A stretch of DNA of 64,000 bases from Megalopta genalis. Lineage: Eukaryota; Arthropoda; Insecta; Hymenoptera; Halictidae. This document shows positions 1 through 11,929 of this stretch, piece by piece. Location of the stretch: assembly GCF_051020955.1 (NCBI RefSeq), contig NC_135013.1:42909087-42973086 (forward strand). The letters run 5' to 3'. A program made the translations under genes and the position numbers. The notes under the pieces were generated by a model. The model ran no database searches and was not told where the DNA came from. It saw only the letters and a list, made by a program, of their open reading frames with translations. Numbering within the stretch: position 1 is the stretch's first letter; every line of letters starts with the position of its first letter.

Positions 1-120
1 AGACCTCCACAGATTTCATTGAAGAACAAGATCACTAACCTCATGGAAGCCAATGCAGCGTCAAGAGCGTAAATGTGTTTTCGTCGTTAGGATATAAATG
101 TGTATGTAGTCGGCAAAGAT

Positions 121-426
121 TCAGAGTTCAGAGCAGAAGAGAATCGGTCGAGACAATATTATGATGTCTGTCGCCAGCGTAACATCGAAGATTCGAGTCA
201 TCTTATATCGAATAAGTTTCCGTATGAGCAACGATTCAATCTCGCCGGTGAACTTCTTACATACTAGCAATCTCGGTAGCCAGATAACCACCTCGTAGAA
301 AACATGGAGGCACGCTACGACTGACATTAACCTGATACATATTATCCATGTGAGATGCTCATGGATCCCGAATGGATAAAGATACTTTCTGATTAAAATG
401 TACGAAAATTTGTCAACGATAGGTAT
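121..426 (-). CDS. Open frame of 102 codons, possible membrane-protein exon
   Basis: I do not recognise this protein. The frame is open from just after an in-frame TAA (427-429) to a TGA at 121-123. The first ATG (325-327) would give 68 residues, but the frame is open for about 33 codons upstream, so this would be an internal or terminal exon rather than a complete gene. The translation is hydrophobic in the middle, around LTWIICIRLMSVVACLHVF, followed by basic segments, which would suit a membrane protein. GC content is higher than in the DNA to its right. No strong splice acceptor is seen at the upstream end. A chance open frame is quite possible, since frames near 100 codons are expected a few times in a window of this composition. 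Confidence 0.22.
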   Translation of the reverse strand: MPIVDKFSYILIRKYLYPFGIHEHLTWIICIRLMSVVACLHVFYEVVIWLPRLLVCKKFTGEIESLLIRKLIRYKMTRIFDVTLATDIIILSRPILFCSEL

Positions 427-436
427 TTACTAGACT

Positions 437-534
437 GTGGGCACTCCCGACACTAAATGCCCAGGTGAGTACTCTCGGCACTAGATCGCCACGTGGGTAT
501 TCCCGGTGGGTATTCCCACACGGGTACTCCCGGG
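437..534. repeat. GC-rich minisatellite, 28-bp unit
   Basis: Degenerate tandem copies of a unit like GTGGGTACTCCCGGCACTA followed by ATCGCCAC. Two units of about 28 bp are followed by three shortened units built on GTGGGTATTCCCG. Much more GC-rich than its surroundings. Confidence 0.7.
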
Positions 535-679
535 TTAATATAATTGCACACCTTTTGAAACGGAATAACTTTCTTAGAATTGTATAAACGCGTTAAGAGA
601 CAAAAATCAACTGCAAAAATTCGCAGAAAATCAAAATCATTAATGACACTGTAACTGAAAAAGAAGAAGTTAAAATATA

Positions 680-872
680 TGATAATAATTGCTGTACTTT
701 TGGTTTGTTTTCGGTCGTAGTTAACTTCAAATTTATCGAATGAAACATACTAAATGTTTTTCTTAAAAAATATACAAAATAAAAGAATAAGAAAATGTAA
801 TACATATGTCTTTTATTCGATAAATATAAAGTTAATTTCGACCGAAAACAAACCGAAGGCACAACAATTGGT
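680..872. repeat. Foldback repeat (MITE-like hairpin)
   Basis: The arms at about 685-745 and 808-866 are inverted copies. The left arm holds TGGTTTGTTTTCGGTCG and the right arm CGACCGAAAACAAACC. They are joined by an AT-rich loop. There is no transposase frame and no clear target duplication, so this is a non-autonomous element or its remnant. Confidence 0.65.
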
Positions 873-3086
873 GCAAACAATAACTGGCGCTACTAAACTA
901 TATTAAAATAAAAATGAATTTTGAAAACCAGTCAGAAATTAGTGTCACCGACGCGGCACTTAACGAATTTTTCGGGAATCCGCCGGGGTCACGATCTGAT
1001 CTTGAAACTAATTTTCATCTTTTCATTTCGACTCCATATTTTCGAAATCTCGCACATCTTTAAAAACTATAACGGGAAAATTTTCGGGAAACCTGACACT
1101 TTTGTGATCCCAAATATTTTCGGAAATTCCGAAAATTTCGAAGTCTCGTTCCGACTTCCGGGAAAAATTCTTTTCCCATTCCGACCCGACGTTATCGAAA
1201 TCCCGCACACTTCTACTTAAACAGTATTATAGATATTCGTGGTGCAACCGGAACATTAATGCAAAGAACATCTGAATATTATTATGCAACAATAGCGAGC
1301 GCATCAATCTGAACTCGTTATTAAATAAGATCATAATAGCATTTTAAGTATACTTTCAACGTATTTGTCAATTTTTTACACTGAATTGGTTTCACCGCAG
1401 GCATCGAAGGTATGCTATTGTGTAACAGATTGTATATCGATTCCATAACCGTAATATGTAGTAGGCTTCGGTTCTGGTGCCTTTTCTATAACGATTTTAC
1501 AGCTGTTATAAAACATGTTCCAGGCTTTTGAAAAACGTTCCTCTGCTAACGATCTTCTCCGATACATACGAAGCTTAGATTGTCAACTTTGCAGTTCTAA
1601 TCACTGTGGCACCAATACCACAACTGATATCGAAACCGTTATTACAACTAACATGGCGTCGATATTAGAACAGATATTACGACATTTATGGAACCGATAT
1701 TAGAACTGTTATCGGAATCGATATGCAAGAACTGTTTCAGCTTGTAACTGTTACGGTCCGTCTTGCGATCACACTTTTTAAATACACTTGTTATATATGG
1801 CTGAATTAAAATTTTTTTCGTTTTCTTCATTTTTCATTTAACGCTCCGTTGTCATACTGAGTGCAAATAAACCACATTTTTTGAGAAAATTAAATTAACA
1901 ATTAATTCGATACATTTGGAAGTGAAATATCGAATTCTAATGAAGAAAACAATGTTCTAGAATGTTCAAATTATATTCTGAAATTTTTGGGTGTCAATAG
2001 TATCGTTAATTTTTTAGCAACAGTTGCTTGAAAATTGTATGACGCTATTGCATCGCACAGGATGTGTGACAGCGGAGGACTAACTGAAAAAAAAACAAAA
2101 AAAATTTTAAACAATGAGTACAACAATTTTTACAAGAACTACAATTTATTGGGGTAACAAAATAAATTCAAAGTTACGTTTTTTCTTCAACTTTTTTACC
2201 TGAGCCTGTACCAAAATTTTAACAATGCGTTCTGTAGACCTCTGTAACTTGCACTTACCGACAAAAGATAAGAAACATGTTATATAAATGCATAATCTTG
2301 CTTGAAGTACAACTTCTTAATATAGGATAAAGATTTATATTGTGTCAACGAAAATATTAATTTTATTTTTTTCTGAGTTTCTAATTTTATTTTATTTCTT
2401 TCATTTTTTTTTTTTTATTATTCTTTTTATTTGTTGTACGTACTAAACAAAACAATATTGTAATATAAATAATGTATTATTAAGATTATTATTATAAGAT
2501 GTATATTTGTTAAAATAAAAGACTGACAGATCTTCGAAAAAACACAATAAAATACAATAAAATATTTAGGATATACTCGATTGTATATTCGATATATATT
2601 ATTGTTACTTTATTTACCCGAATGACAAAGCAACGATAGTGTCAGAGACACTACACATATAACGTGAAGGTAACAAGCGCTGGGTGTCGTATAGTACACA
2701 CAGGAGATGCAAGATTTAATTATGATAACAGAAACTCAGTTAACAAATAAAAATGAAGTTGCACTTGGTTACGAAGTTTAGCATGGAAGGCAGTTGTAGG
2801 TATGTGTGAGGTAGATAGGTTACCGTGCAAAGAAATAGTAGAAAGATATGCAAACGAGGAGAAGAAGATTAAGAAATTAGATAAGGAATGCAGAGTAAGG
2901 CTGGATATTGTAAAGTAAGCATGAAAAGTTTAAAGAGGAGGGATAACAAAATCATGTGAAAATAAGTGAAGAGGATAAAAAATGGAGGAAAAAATAGAAT
3001 AAAAAAAAGAGAAAAGAAAGTGCAAAGGGAAATTGGAAAAAAAACAGTGTATTAATGTTTTATTTATTCCAAGGATTTTTAATAAC
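873..3086. other. No gene seen; AT-rich DNA with a CCGGGA/TTTCG-rich patch
   Basis: Positions 950-1215 are unusually rich in TTTCGGGAA-like words, and a near copy of CGAAATCTCGCACA occurs twice (about 1046 and 1195). This looks like a very degenerate simple repeat. The plus-strand open frame over it (921-1220) merely reflects that repeat. The rest is AT-rich with T runs near 2405 and shows no exon-like structure. Confidence 0.5.
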
Positions 3087-3404
3087 TATCAAGGGAAGCT
3101 ATCGAACTCAAAATTTTCAAAAATTCTGAAACTTGATACACAACTGTGTGTGGTGTAGGTCCCCAATAACCCTAAAGTATTTTTCGCTGGTGCTAAATAA
3201 CCACTTTAAGGGCGTACAGTACGAAATATGTAGATATTCGACAGTAAAATATGATAGAAAACATGTGCTTTGATTTCACCCTATTAACGGTGAATTAAGC
3301 ACCAACGAAAAATAGCTTTGTGTTCCTGGGCACCTAGTTGTATACCAGTTGTGCATCAAGTTTCAGAATTTTTGCAAATTTTGAGTTCGATAGCTTCCCT
3401 TGTA
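3087..3404. mobile_element. Foldback MITE with arms of about 57 bp
   Basis: Terminal inverted repeats begin CAAGGGAAGCTATCGAACTC at 3090 and end in the complementary sequence at 3402. The arms match with few differences over about 57 bp. TA dinucleotides lie at 3087-3088 and 3403-3404 and could be a TA target duplication, as for Tc1/mariner-type elements. The interior is non-coding. Confidence 0.75.
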
Positions 3405-3564
3405 AGATGTATCTAAGTGGAGCTCGATAATTTTCTTTTAAACAATAGTTTCAAAAGAAAAGTTGTCATATTACATTACTTCAAATAGTTTCTTGGATTA
3501 TGAATAAAAAATTATTATTGTTTTCGAACAATTTTTTCAGAAATTTTCAACCGTTCATTACGTA

Positions 3565-4332
3565 AAGTGGCCCAAAAAAGTGTTCGTACACCTTTTAAAA
3601 CGCAATAACTATTTTAAAACTGAGCTGAATGACATGAATTTTTTTTTAACACTAAACGTACCGGTACTATACAGCTACCTATTCTTACCATGAGGGATCA
3701 TTTGACTCCTTATGAAATAAACGTTGATTTTCAAAAAGAAGTTTCTAATTTATTAAAGGAAATAATTTACAATATAATTTCTGAGCTCTTTCGTTTTTTA
3801 ACTTTTGTATCCGAACCTATAACGAAAATTTAAAAAATGCCTTTTTTAGATCTCGGTAACTCAAATGCGTACTGAAAATTTGATCGAAATCGGTTAACCC
3901 AAAGTCGAGTTATGGGCGTTGAAAGATTTTAAAAACTGCAGATTTCTTACAGTTTTTGGTCAAAATCGTGATAAAACTGCGATTTTTGTGTGATCTTCAA
4001 TTTATTATAACTCAGAACTACGTGAACTGATTTCGATAAAATTTTCAACATGGATATAAGTTACCGGGATCTACAAAAGACATTTTTTAAATTTTCATCA
4101 CATATATATATCTAAGCATATATATATATAGGCTTAGATAAAAAAGTTAAAACACGAGAGATTTATATTCTTTTGTCATTCCAAGTAATAGCAAAATTAA
4201 AAAAAAAAATCATTTCAGTCACCGTCTAGTATACTAGTCTCTCTATCATCTAAAAAAAATTCAAGTCATTTAGTTCAGTTTTAAAATAGTTAGTGCGTTT
4301 GAAAAGATGTACGAACACTTTTGTGTTCCCAA
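3565..4332. mobile_element. Tc1-type MITE, family A, near full-length copy
   Basis: The left end reads GTGGCCCAAAAAAGTGTTCG with ACACCTTTTAAAACGCAATAAC just inside. The right end is the inverted counterpart, about 4300-4330. The whole unit is an imperfect palindrome, with paired stretches such as GATCTCGGTAACT on the left and AGTTACCGGGATC on the right. The same family recurs at 12375-13000, 36821-37426 and 60091-60290 and as fragments elsewhere. No transposase is present. Confidence 0.75.
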
Positions 4333-4334
4333 AG

Positions 4335-6172
4335 GACTATTAAAAAACTGCCACAGGAGATATAATGATAATTGAACTGTGCATCTTTACGCAAAATAAA
4401 AATTGTGTACAGTAAGTGAAAAACATTTGTTTCTTTCCTTAATAATCTTAATGAACTCAACACAATACAATACAATTGTGTCGTTAAATTCTTTAAATAT
4501 TTTCATTGTTTTGAATTTGATCTACCAATTCGTATCATAAAAAATAATTAAAAACGAGATAATGGAGATAAAACAATAAGGTGAGATGGCGATGAGATTG
4601 TAAATCTAGAAATAAAATAGATATGAGAGGATATGGCTCAGGATACGAACAACTGAAAAGAAGATTCATCTAGTGATGAAAAAGTGAAGATTATTAGAAA
4701 GAGGAAGAAAGCTTCAGAAAGAACTGAAGCTATGAGGAGGAACTATTAAGGAGATAGAGATAAGTCTTAAAGATGTAGAAACTCAGATGTCTGAGGCAGT
4801 GAGGTGAAACAATAAGAAGATTAAAAGAAACTGGGTGGAAAATGGAAATGAAAGGAGACAGAATGGAGAAGAAAGATACGTCTTTGACTTAAATATAGGT
4901 ATATAAATCTGAGTATATATAGGTTGACCTACAAAACGTATTGGTCAAATCTTCATTCTAGGCTCAACTAAAGAAGTTAGAAAGTGCGACCTTTTTAATT
5001 TTGTTGTATCATTGCAACTAATTGAAATTTTTTAAAATGGTTCTTTAGACATTGCCTAACATCACAAAAACTTCAGGTCATTTAGACCAATTTGAAAAAG
5101 GTTATTCCATTTGAAAATATGTCCAGACACTTTTCTGAGTCACTGTATATGCGAACAATAAAAATACAGATGACTGGAATAAAAGGAAGCATAGAAAGTG
5201 TGGTAATGTACTGAACATGAAAGAGAGTGGCATAGAAAAGCACAGTTTGAAGTGATATATGAGCGGACATGGGTGGAAGAGAATAATGCTCATGAAACAA
5301 AAAAGATGTATTAAGAAGTATAAAGGGAAAGAGAAGAGAAAAAATAAGGAAAGTAGAATTAATCTTGGAACTGTTGAGTCTCGCAGGGTTTTCGAGATGT
5401 CCAATTAATTTTGGAAAACTAACGATTAGAAGTTATGGTATCCTACATTCTATTGACTAATATGAGTGTCATTAGCTTGGTATTTGGTATTCGTCAAAGT
5501 CTCCGAAGCTTAAAATAACTTTTTATTATAAATGTTTCATTCTGCGGGTTTTCTGCATCCGTGTAAGTAATATATATAATTAGAATAGAAAAGCAAAACT
5601 TCTCGGTCTCGATTCAAATGATGGATGTTGAACGCTTTCTTTTATCTATCCCGCCAGAAATTCGAAAATATTAAATTCTTTTAATTCTTTCGTGAACGAA
5701 GTTCAGTGTCAGCCACATATCGAACATATTTTGGTTTTAACTTATTTGTTACAAATCATGTAATATACTGTCATAGTTTTGTTTGTATATAGTAAAAGAC
5801 ATACAAAAGAAAATAATTGTATTCGGATGTATTGAAAATTAATATATTTTTTATTTCATTTGATTCCTTAGACTTTAGATAATCGTGTCACCGATTTTGA
5901 GTGTGAGTCATAAGTGCATAACATTTGCATTTACGACAACTGTGCTTGGTTTAGACAAGCTAACATTGTTACGTAACTGGTGAATGCGAGTAGCGCGAGG
6001 ATTTTCTTTTAAATCCACCTAGGATAGTAAATCCGAGATTAACTTTCACAGAACGCGTGTGATTCCCGTGTCAACGTATCTTATTGCCTGACAAGTTAGT
6101 ATCAGATGATTGAATCAAACGGTGTAGTAACAGTTGAAACATTGTATTCGTGAATTAGTATCCGTCAATTTA
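4335..6172. other. No gene seen; repeat fragments
   Basis: Positions 4370-4560 resemble 24000-24130 and belong to the TAGACTGCGG repeat family. Positions 4938-5145 are a diverged fragment of MITE family A. Positions 4560-4900 are purine-rich (GAAAGAGGAAGAAAG-like words). Nothing coding is supported. Confidence 0.5.
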
Positions 6173-6173
6173 A

Positions 6174-6300
6174 GGCCAGACTCATACGAGCGTCGAAAAA
6201 AACGGTCTCATTGGTTGTCTCTCTTTCATTTATTAATGGAAAACGAGGAAAGATGATCAACGCCCGTTTTTTTGCGATACCATACGGGTATCTTTTTGAT
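6174..6300. mobile_element. Small foldback MITE
   Basis: The left arm GACTCATACGAGCGTCGAAA is followed by a run of A and CGGT. It is inverted on the right as CCCG, a run of T, and GCGATACCATACGGGTATC. The arms at 6174-6230 and 6245-6300 also pair in their inner parts. Confidence 0.65.
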
Positions 6301-6395
6301 ACACGATTGCTCATGAGGCTCGATACTACCACCAATTTTGACTATTTCTCTTTCTAAGAATTTGTAAATATTGCCTGAAAAATAGAAAATATCGT

Positions 6396-6595
6396 AGGGT
6401 GCATAATTATGATCCTAAATTAACTTTTACATTTTTAGCGATATTTAAACAAAAATTTAATAAAACATCATATTTGTATATTTCCATTCTTTATTATTTC
6501 TAACACAAAATGTACAAACATGATGGTTTGTTAAGTTTCGTTTAGATATCGGTAATAATGTGAAAGTTAGTTTGGGTCTGTAATTATGCACACCA
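6396..6595. mobile_element. MITE family C, palindromic, about 200 bp
   Basis: The ends are GGGTGCATAATTATGATCC on the left and GGTCTGTAATTATGCACACC on the right. The interior shows inverted copies of GCGATATTTAAACAAAA. Two further copies lie at 48527-48734 and 48768-49013. Confidence 0.75.
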
Positions 6596-6599
6596 TTCA

Positions 6600-7335
6600 T
6601 ACGTGAAAAACGTTGATAATGATTTATAAACAAAAACTATTAAAAAAACAAAAAAGCACGTTCTAGGCTAGAATATCCCTTTGAGAATTTTCGCGTATGA
6701 TTGTCGAGTGAGTTTGATGCGAGTGTGTTCGCAGAATGTGTTCAAGAGTTTGTTAGCGAAATTGTTGATCGTGAAGTGTCGCGTCTCTGAAAGTTTACGA
6801 ACGCGATTGATTGCAATGTGTTTGACGACTTGAGAGTCATCATCTGTAAACGTCATCGTTAATTAAAAAATATACAATGGCTTACGAATATCTTTTAGGA
6901 CGGAATTACTTTTTCTTTTCTAAATTGTCACCTGGACAATATTCGACGAAATATTTTTCAAAAACTGCAATTGGTTAGAATTACGAATGAAAATAAAAGC
7001 TCACTTTCATCTGAGTTTAGAACGAAAATTTAAACAACGAATTTCGTTGTTATTACGAAAAATCGTAGTTTTTCATGATTCTGGAGAACTTTGACCGATA
7101 AATTAAGGCGAATAATTATGTAAAATGGAAATCGATTATGTCAATTTCAAGATACTGGAACTACATAAGAACTAATTATTATTAACAGTTTTATTGAGTT
7201 TCAAATAATTCAGCGGTATTCTAAGATTCTTTTAATTTTTCTATCAATTCAAACCTCACTCTGACATTTTCATTATAAATATATAAAATCCGCCGTCCAC
7301 TTGTTACAGCTAAAATTGATTGAAATAGAAGAAAA
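6600..7335. other. No gene or repeat recognised
   Basis: AT-rich DNA with only short open frames. A 62-codon minus-strand frame (6668-6856) has no supporting features. Confidence 0.4.
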
Positions 7336-7338
7336 ATT

Positions 7339-9915
7339 TGTGGCGGCTACCTCCAGACCCTCCAGACCCTCCCGCAAGCAACCGATCCGCCTCGATTTGT
7401 ATATATACAGACTTCGTCTTTCCTACCGATATCCCAACGTCTAAGGCAAGGGCCCGCTAGAGGACTCATCAGTAAGGCTATCCTAGAAGAAAGGACGAAG
7501 TCTGTATACAGGGTGTTCCACAATTATTTTAACAGCCGAAAATGAGGGGTAGCTGAGATCATTTGAAGTAACTTTTTCCTTTGCGAAAATGCAATCTGGG
7601 GCTTTGTTTACGAGTTATTAACGAAAAACACTGGCCAATGAGAGGTGACGGTGCGAGAGAGTCCGCAGCACGAGACTTTGACAGAAGGTCGGGACGGACT
7701 CGAGCCGCGTTCGAAGTATTGAACAAGTCACAAGGCGAGAACTTTCCGGATTTTTTTTACTACATAACAGTGATATTTTTAAGAAAAACGCTGTTCACCT
7801 TTACTTTAGAACGTCTGAAAAATAATTACTAATTTTTCGGACCCGAAATAATATGTAGTTTAACCGTGACAGCCGTTTTAATTTTCTGGTGTGCATGACA
7901 CCTCGTGTGTACCATATGAAATTTTTATGCAAAGTGTAAGAAACTCACCCATTTAATTGAGGATGCATTTGCTGGCTGAAATTCACGATGTCAAAGGGCA
8001 CTGACCTTGTACAACGTACAGCTGATCTTTCACTGCACTGTCACCAAACACTGATCACTTAATTAATCACTGATAATCCGAAACATTTGTGGATATTACG
8101 AAATATGACTGAGACGCGTTTGCAGGTAATCGTTTATACGACACGTTCGCGGATAATCGTTTATTCGACGTGTTCGTTCGGCAGTCGACATTTCACTGCC
8201 AAAAAATCGAGGCCTCGACCGTGGGCCCTTGTCGTTCGTCTTTCGACCGTCCGAGGAAATAACCCCCGATACCATTTTCTTCGAAGCGTAGGGTACCGCC
8301 AAATGAAATATACAAGATATGCCGAGACGTAAACTGTGTTCGACCCGCTGTCACCCTGCGCTCTTAGAACGTAATTAATGGCCGTGCGAAGAAAATGGTA
8401 TCGAGTGTCATTTCCTCGGACGGCCGAACGACGAACAACAAGGACCCACAGTCAAGGCCTGAATTTTTCGGCAGTGAAACGTCGACTTTCGAACGAACGC
8501 GTCGAATAAACGATTATCCGCGAACGAGTCTCAGTGATCTTTCTTAAATATCCACAAGTGATTCGGATTATCAGTGATTAAATAACTGATCAGTGTTTGG
8601 TGACAGTGCAGTGTAAGTGAACTTCGCAAATAACCATCCCAGAGGTTCCACCGACAGTATCCCTCGAATGTTGCGGTCATTGACCTGGCATCAGCTGTTC
8701 GTTGTACGAGGTCAGTACGTACGAGTCAGCAAATGCATCCTCAACTAAACTTCTTATCGATAAGATTTTTCATATTTTTCTAAAAAACAAATCCTTTACG
8801 TACCTTAACGCGATTATTTATTATTAAATCAGCTTTGCGAATCATTCGTTGAATTCTGTTCGTACACGGAATTATTTAAATTAAAATATCATTTACGAAC
8901 TTTGTTAATCTTCACTGTACACCTTGCATAAAAATTTCATATGGTACACACGAGGTGTCATGCACACCAGAAAATTAAAACGGCTGTCACGGTTAAACTA
9001 CATATTATTTCGGGTCCGAAAAATTAGTAAATATTCTTCAGACGTTCTAAAGTAAAGGTGAACAGCGTTTTTCTTAAAAATATCACTGTTATGTAGTAAA
9101 AAAAATCCGGAAAGTTCTCGCCTTGTGACTTGTTCAATACTTCGAACGCGGCTCGAGTCCGTCCCGACCTTCTGTCAAAGCCTCGTGCTGCGGACTCTCT
9201 CGCACCGTCACCTCTCATTGGCCAGTGGTTTTCGTTAATAACTCGTAAACAAAGCCCCAGATTGCATTTTCGCAAAGGAAAAAGTTACTTCAAATGACCT
9301 CAGCTACTCCTCATTTTCGGCTCTGTTAAAATAATTGTGGAACACCCTGTATATACAAATTGAGGCGGATCGGTTACTTGCGGGAAAAGGAGAGCCATCT
9401 GCTGGCGAGTCTGGAGTTAGCCGCCACATCCTAGCTTCGGCACTCCTTGTGCTGTCCGAAGACGTGGCTAGGAATATTTAGAATATCCGTTTGCAAATTT
9501 TTTATTTTTCACAACATCCGTGCGCAATCTGCGAATGTTATTTTACAACATCTTTCATTTTGTTGCAACAATTGCGCAATAAATGGTTCGTGCACTCAAT
9601 CTTTTTAACACGAACCATTTCTTTCTTCTATGCTGGCCTGGGAACCCTCAGCAATTGCAGCACTCTCCATTCTCGTGGACGTTTGATTTCGTCCCCAGTT
9701 CTTGAAGCATGTATGTTTGGCGGCGATTGAACGTGTGGATGTTTGGGTGAGAAGGAGAGGGGAGACGTTTCGTCCGGGACCCGCTAGAGGACCCTTGCCT
9801 TAGACGTTGGGACATCGGTAGGAAAGACGAAGTCTGTATATATACAAATCGAGGCGGATCGGTTGCTTGCGGGAAGAGGAGCCATCTGCTGGCAGGTCTG
9901 GAGGTAGCCGCCACA
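7339..9915. mobile_element. Large compound foldback transposon-like element, non-autonomous
   Basis: Outer inverted repeats begin TGTGGCGGCTACCTCCAGAC at 7339 and end in the complement at 9915. AATT flanks both sides (7335-7338 and 9916-9919), a possible 4-bp target duplication, though AATT is itself palindromic. Inside, a second pair of arms (about 7508-7938 and 8920-9351) is nearly identical over some 430 bp and starts ACAGGGTGTTCCACAATTAT. The palindrome then continues to a centre near 8337 with more mismatches. A further copy of the outer terminus lies at 9352-9430, and 9431-9775 is an asymmetric insert, so the element was built in steps. Each arm carries the same 83-codon open frame (7581-7832 plus, 9024-9275 minus). 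These are mirror images and not evidence of a protein. No transposase is recognised. Confidence 0.8.
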
Positions 9916-9919
9916 AATT

Positions 9920-10763
9920 AAAAGGCCTGATGTTTTTTAATTTCTTTATTAGAATGAATAATTAGGTTAACTTTGTTATAAGTTATAAACAATTAAAGAT
10001 TGTGAAAATGGTAGGTTTTTATTACTTTGGACCAAGAATTGTAGGAAGATTAGAAATTTTTGCATTTTTCAATATGCTTCTGGCTTTCAAATAAAGTTAA
10101 AAAAATGAGTTCCTTCTATCTTTTTTGCCGTTTCAATTCATACAAAAAATTGTTTGTAATCGTTTCATAAATCAGACCCTGTAACATTTCGAAAAAATTG
10201 AAGTCCTTCAAATAAAATATTTTAAAATTTTGTCCGTAATAAAATGTATCCCAATATTTTCGCGACCGACCGTTTGTATTAGCGCAAATCCTCGCCTCAA
10301 CTTAATTAAGTATCTACAAACGTTATTGAAAAGACGAATGTACGATTCATACAACATTCCTCCAACACCCTAATCATTAAGAACGGAATTACGTGGCAGT
10401 TTTCAAAACTTATGAGATCAATCACTCCGATCACAGTGGATATTCAATGGAAATTATGACAGGATTAATTAATGCTCTTTGTAAAACGTCAGGATCAAGG
10501 ACAATAACTAGACTGCGGATCAGAAACTTATAATATACTTAGCACATTTTGTTAAAAAAAAATAAAACTTAGAAATTCTGTGACAAAAAATTATTTTCAA
10601 TTTGACTACATACGATCTTATTTTATCTATGTTTAATTTTTATTCGAATATATATTTTCATATGTTAGAAACACATTATTTCTCAAAACGTATGAATTTA
10701 CGTGTTTTTTCTTCAAACTAAATTGATTAATTAATCAATACGTTCGACAATATTATACTGATT
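9920..10763. other. No gene seen; AT-rich
   Basis: Positions 10070-10240 loosely resemble the interior of MITE family A. A stray TAGACTGCGGAT terminus of family B lies at about 10511. Otherwise featureless. Confidence 0.4.
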
Positions 10764-10958
10764 ATTAGACCGCAGATTTTATGCATTTATGAGAAAAATG
10801 AGTAGTTCAAATGCAAAACAGCAATGACATTTAAAAAATTTACATGCATAGCTATATTCTTATCGATTTATTAAAAGAATTAGTAAGAAAAATGAATGTG
10901 TATGTAGCTGCCAATTAATGCAGACAATTTTAATTTTGTATAAAAATCTGCAGTTTAC
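10764..10958. mobile_element. MITE family B copy (TAGACTGCGG termini)
   Basis: The left end TTAGACCGCAGATTTTATGC and right end TAAAAATCTGCAGTTTACTG are inverted copies about 195 bp apart. The same termini are found at 27005-27200, 44748-44975 and in the arrays near 18.8 and 26 kb. Confidence 0.6.
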
Positions 10959-11350
10959 TGATTATACTGAGTATCAGAGTTTAATTCTTCTTACATTGTT
11001 ACAGCATTGCATTTTCAACCGAGAGCACGTCGAATGATAAATAATTATGTTTACGATATTGGTCAGGTTTATCTGCCCAAAAAAATAGTTATAAAATACA
11101 TTTTGGATAATGTAAATTATAGAACAAAAGATAAGAACCAAGGTTGGAATCAATGTAAATAACCATCTAAATTCAGATGACGAGTGAAACTGTATTAAGT
11201 AAAATTGCGTATTATTCGAAATAATGTACAACCAAATCAATGAATTTTCTCTTACGGATCAGTAAAAAAATATTTGGAAGCCAGGGAAATTTATTATCGA
11301 ATTTGTACCAATGAAATTAATTCATCATGTTCTTTGCTGTACCTCTGCAG

Positions 11351-11499
11351 AGAACTTGTAACGCAATGTACACATATTATCTCAAGAGCTCCTAATCTCG
11401 AGACTCCAAGATCAAAGAAGCCGGCTGAAATTTCAACAGTGCATATAACAATATTGTACCGCATTGTTATATTACAGCCCCCGATGTGTCTCACAAGCT
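11351..11499 (+). CDS. Candidate internal exon with good splice signals
   Basis: A pyrimidine-rich acceptor (TTCTTTGCTGTACCTCTGCAG) ends at 11350 and a strong donor, GTAAGTA, starts at 11500. The 149 nt between them are open in the frame reading ELVTQCTHIISRAPNLETPR and on to CLTS, about 49 residues. It would be entered with one base of a split codon and leave with one base. GC content is above that of its neighbours. Against it, the frame stays open upstream of the acceptor, a 66-codon frame is open on the opposite strand, and I recognise no protein family. Confidence 0.27.
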
Positions 11500-11506
11500 G
11501 TAAGTA

Positions 11507-11929
11507 AAATCTTCTTACGTCTCCGAGAATAACGGAGATATTTTAGTTGGCCAAAGTTATTGCCCCACCCTATACAGAGAGTGTTTACCTAATAAACAAC
11601 CTTATAGTACAGGAGATAAAGCAGTCTTCCTCTACCGTATTGCCATCTCATTGAAGAAAAAGGTCAAGGTAGTAAGTATAAATAAATTTAAAAATAATTC
11701 ATTGCACGCGGCCTTTTTAACGGAACACGTGCGACGTGTGTTAATTGAAGGGTAGTACAGACGATGGCAATGAAATTAAATGAATCATCGTGTCGTACTA
11801 TTTGAAAGAAGACTCTTGCAATCGGTGCTTTATTGAGCCACATATTCAACAAGAATTTCACTTTATTTCTCACACCTACTGTAAAGCAATAACAATTTTG
11901 CTCTGGCATTGCTTTTCGAATATATTCTA
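11507..11929. other. No gene supported
   Basis: A 104-codon minus-strand frame (11688-12002) covers part of this stretch but runs into the adjacent mariner-like MITE, so it is likely fortuitous. Confidence 0.4.

Noticed and set aside
1..72. Plus-strand open frame from the window edge, ending in ...MEANAASRA and TAA
   Set aside because: Only 23 codons, with a probability near one third by chance and no splice or family support, though it could be the end of an exon lying outside the window.
921..1220. 99-codon plus frame
   Set aside because: Lies on degenerate TTTCGGGAA-type repeats; the amino-acid pattern mirrors the repeat, and the opposite strand is open as well.
7581..7832. 83-codon frame, with a twin at 9024-9275
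   Set aside because: The two are the same frame in the two arms of a palindrome. It resembles predicted proteins from repeat DNA in insects, with no domain.
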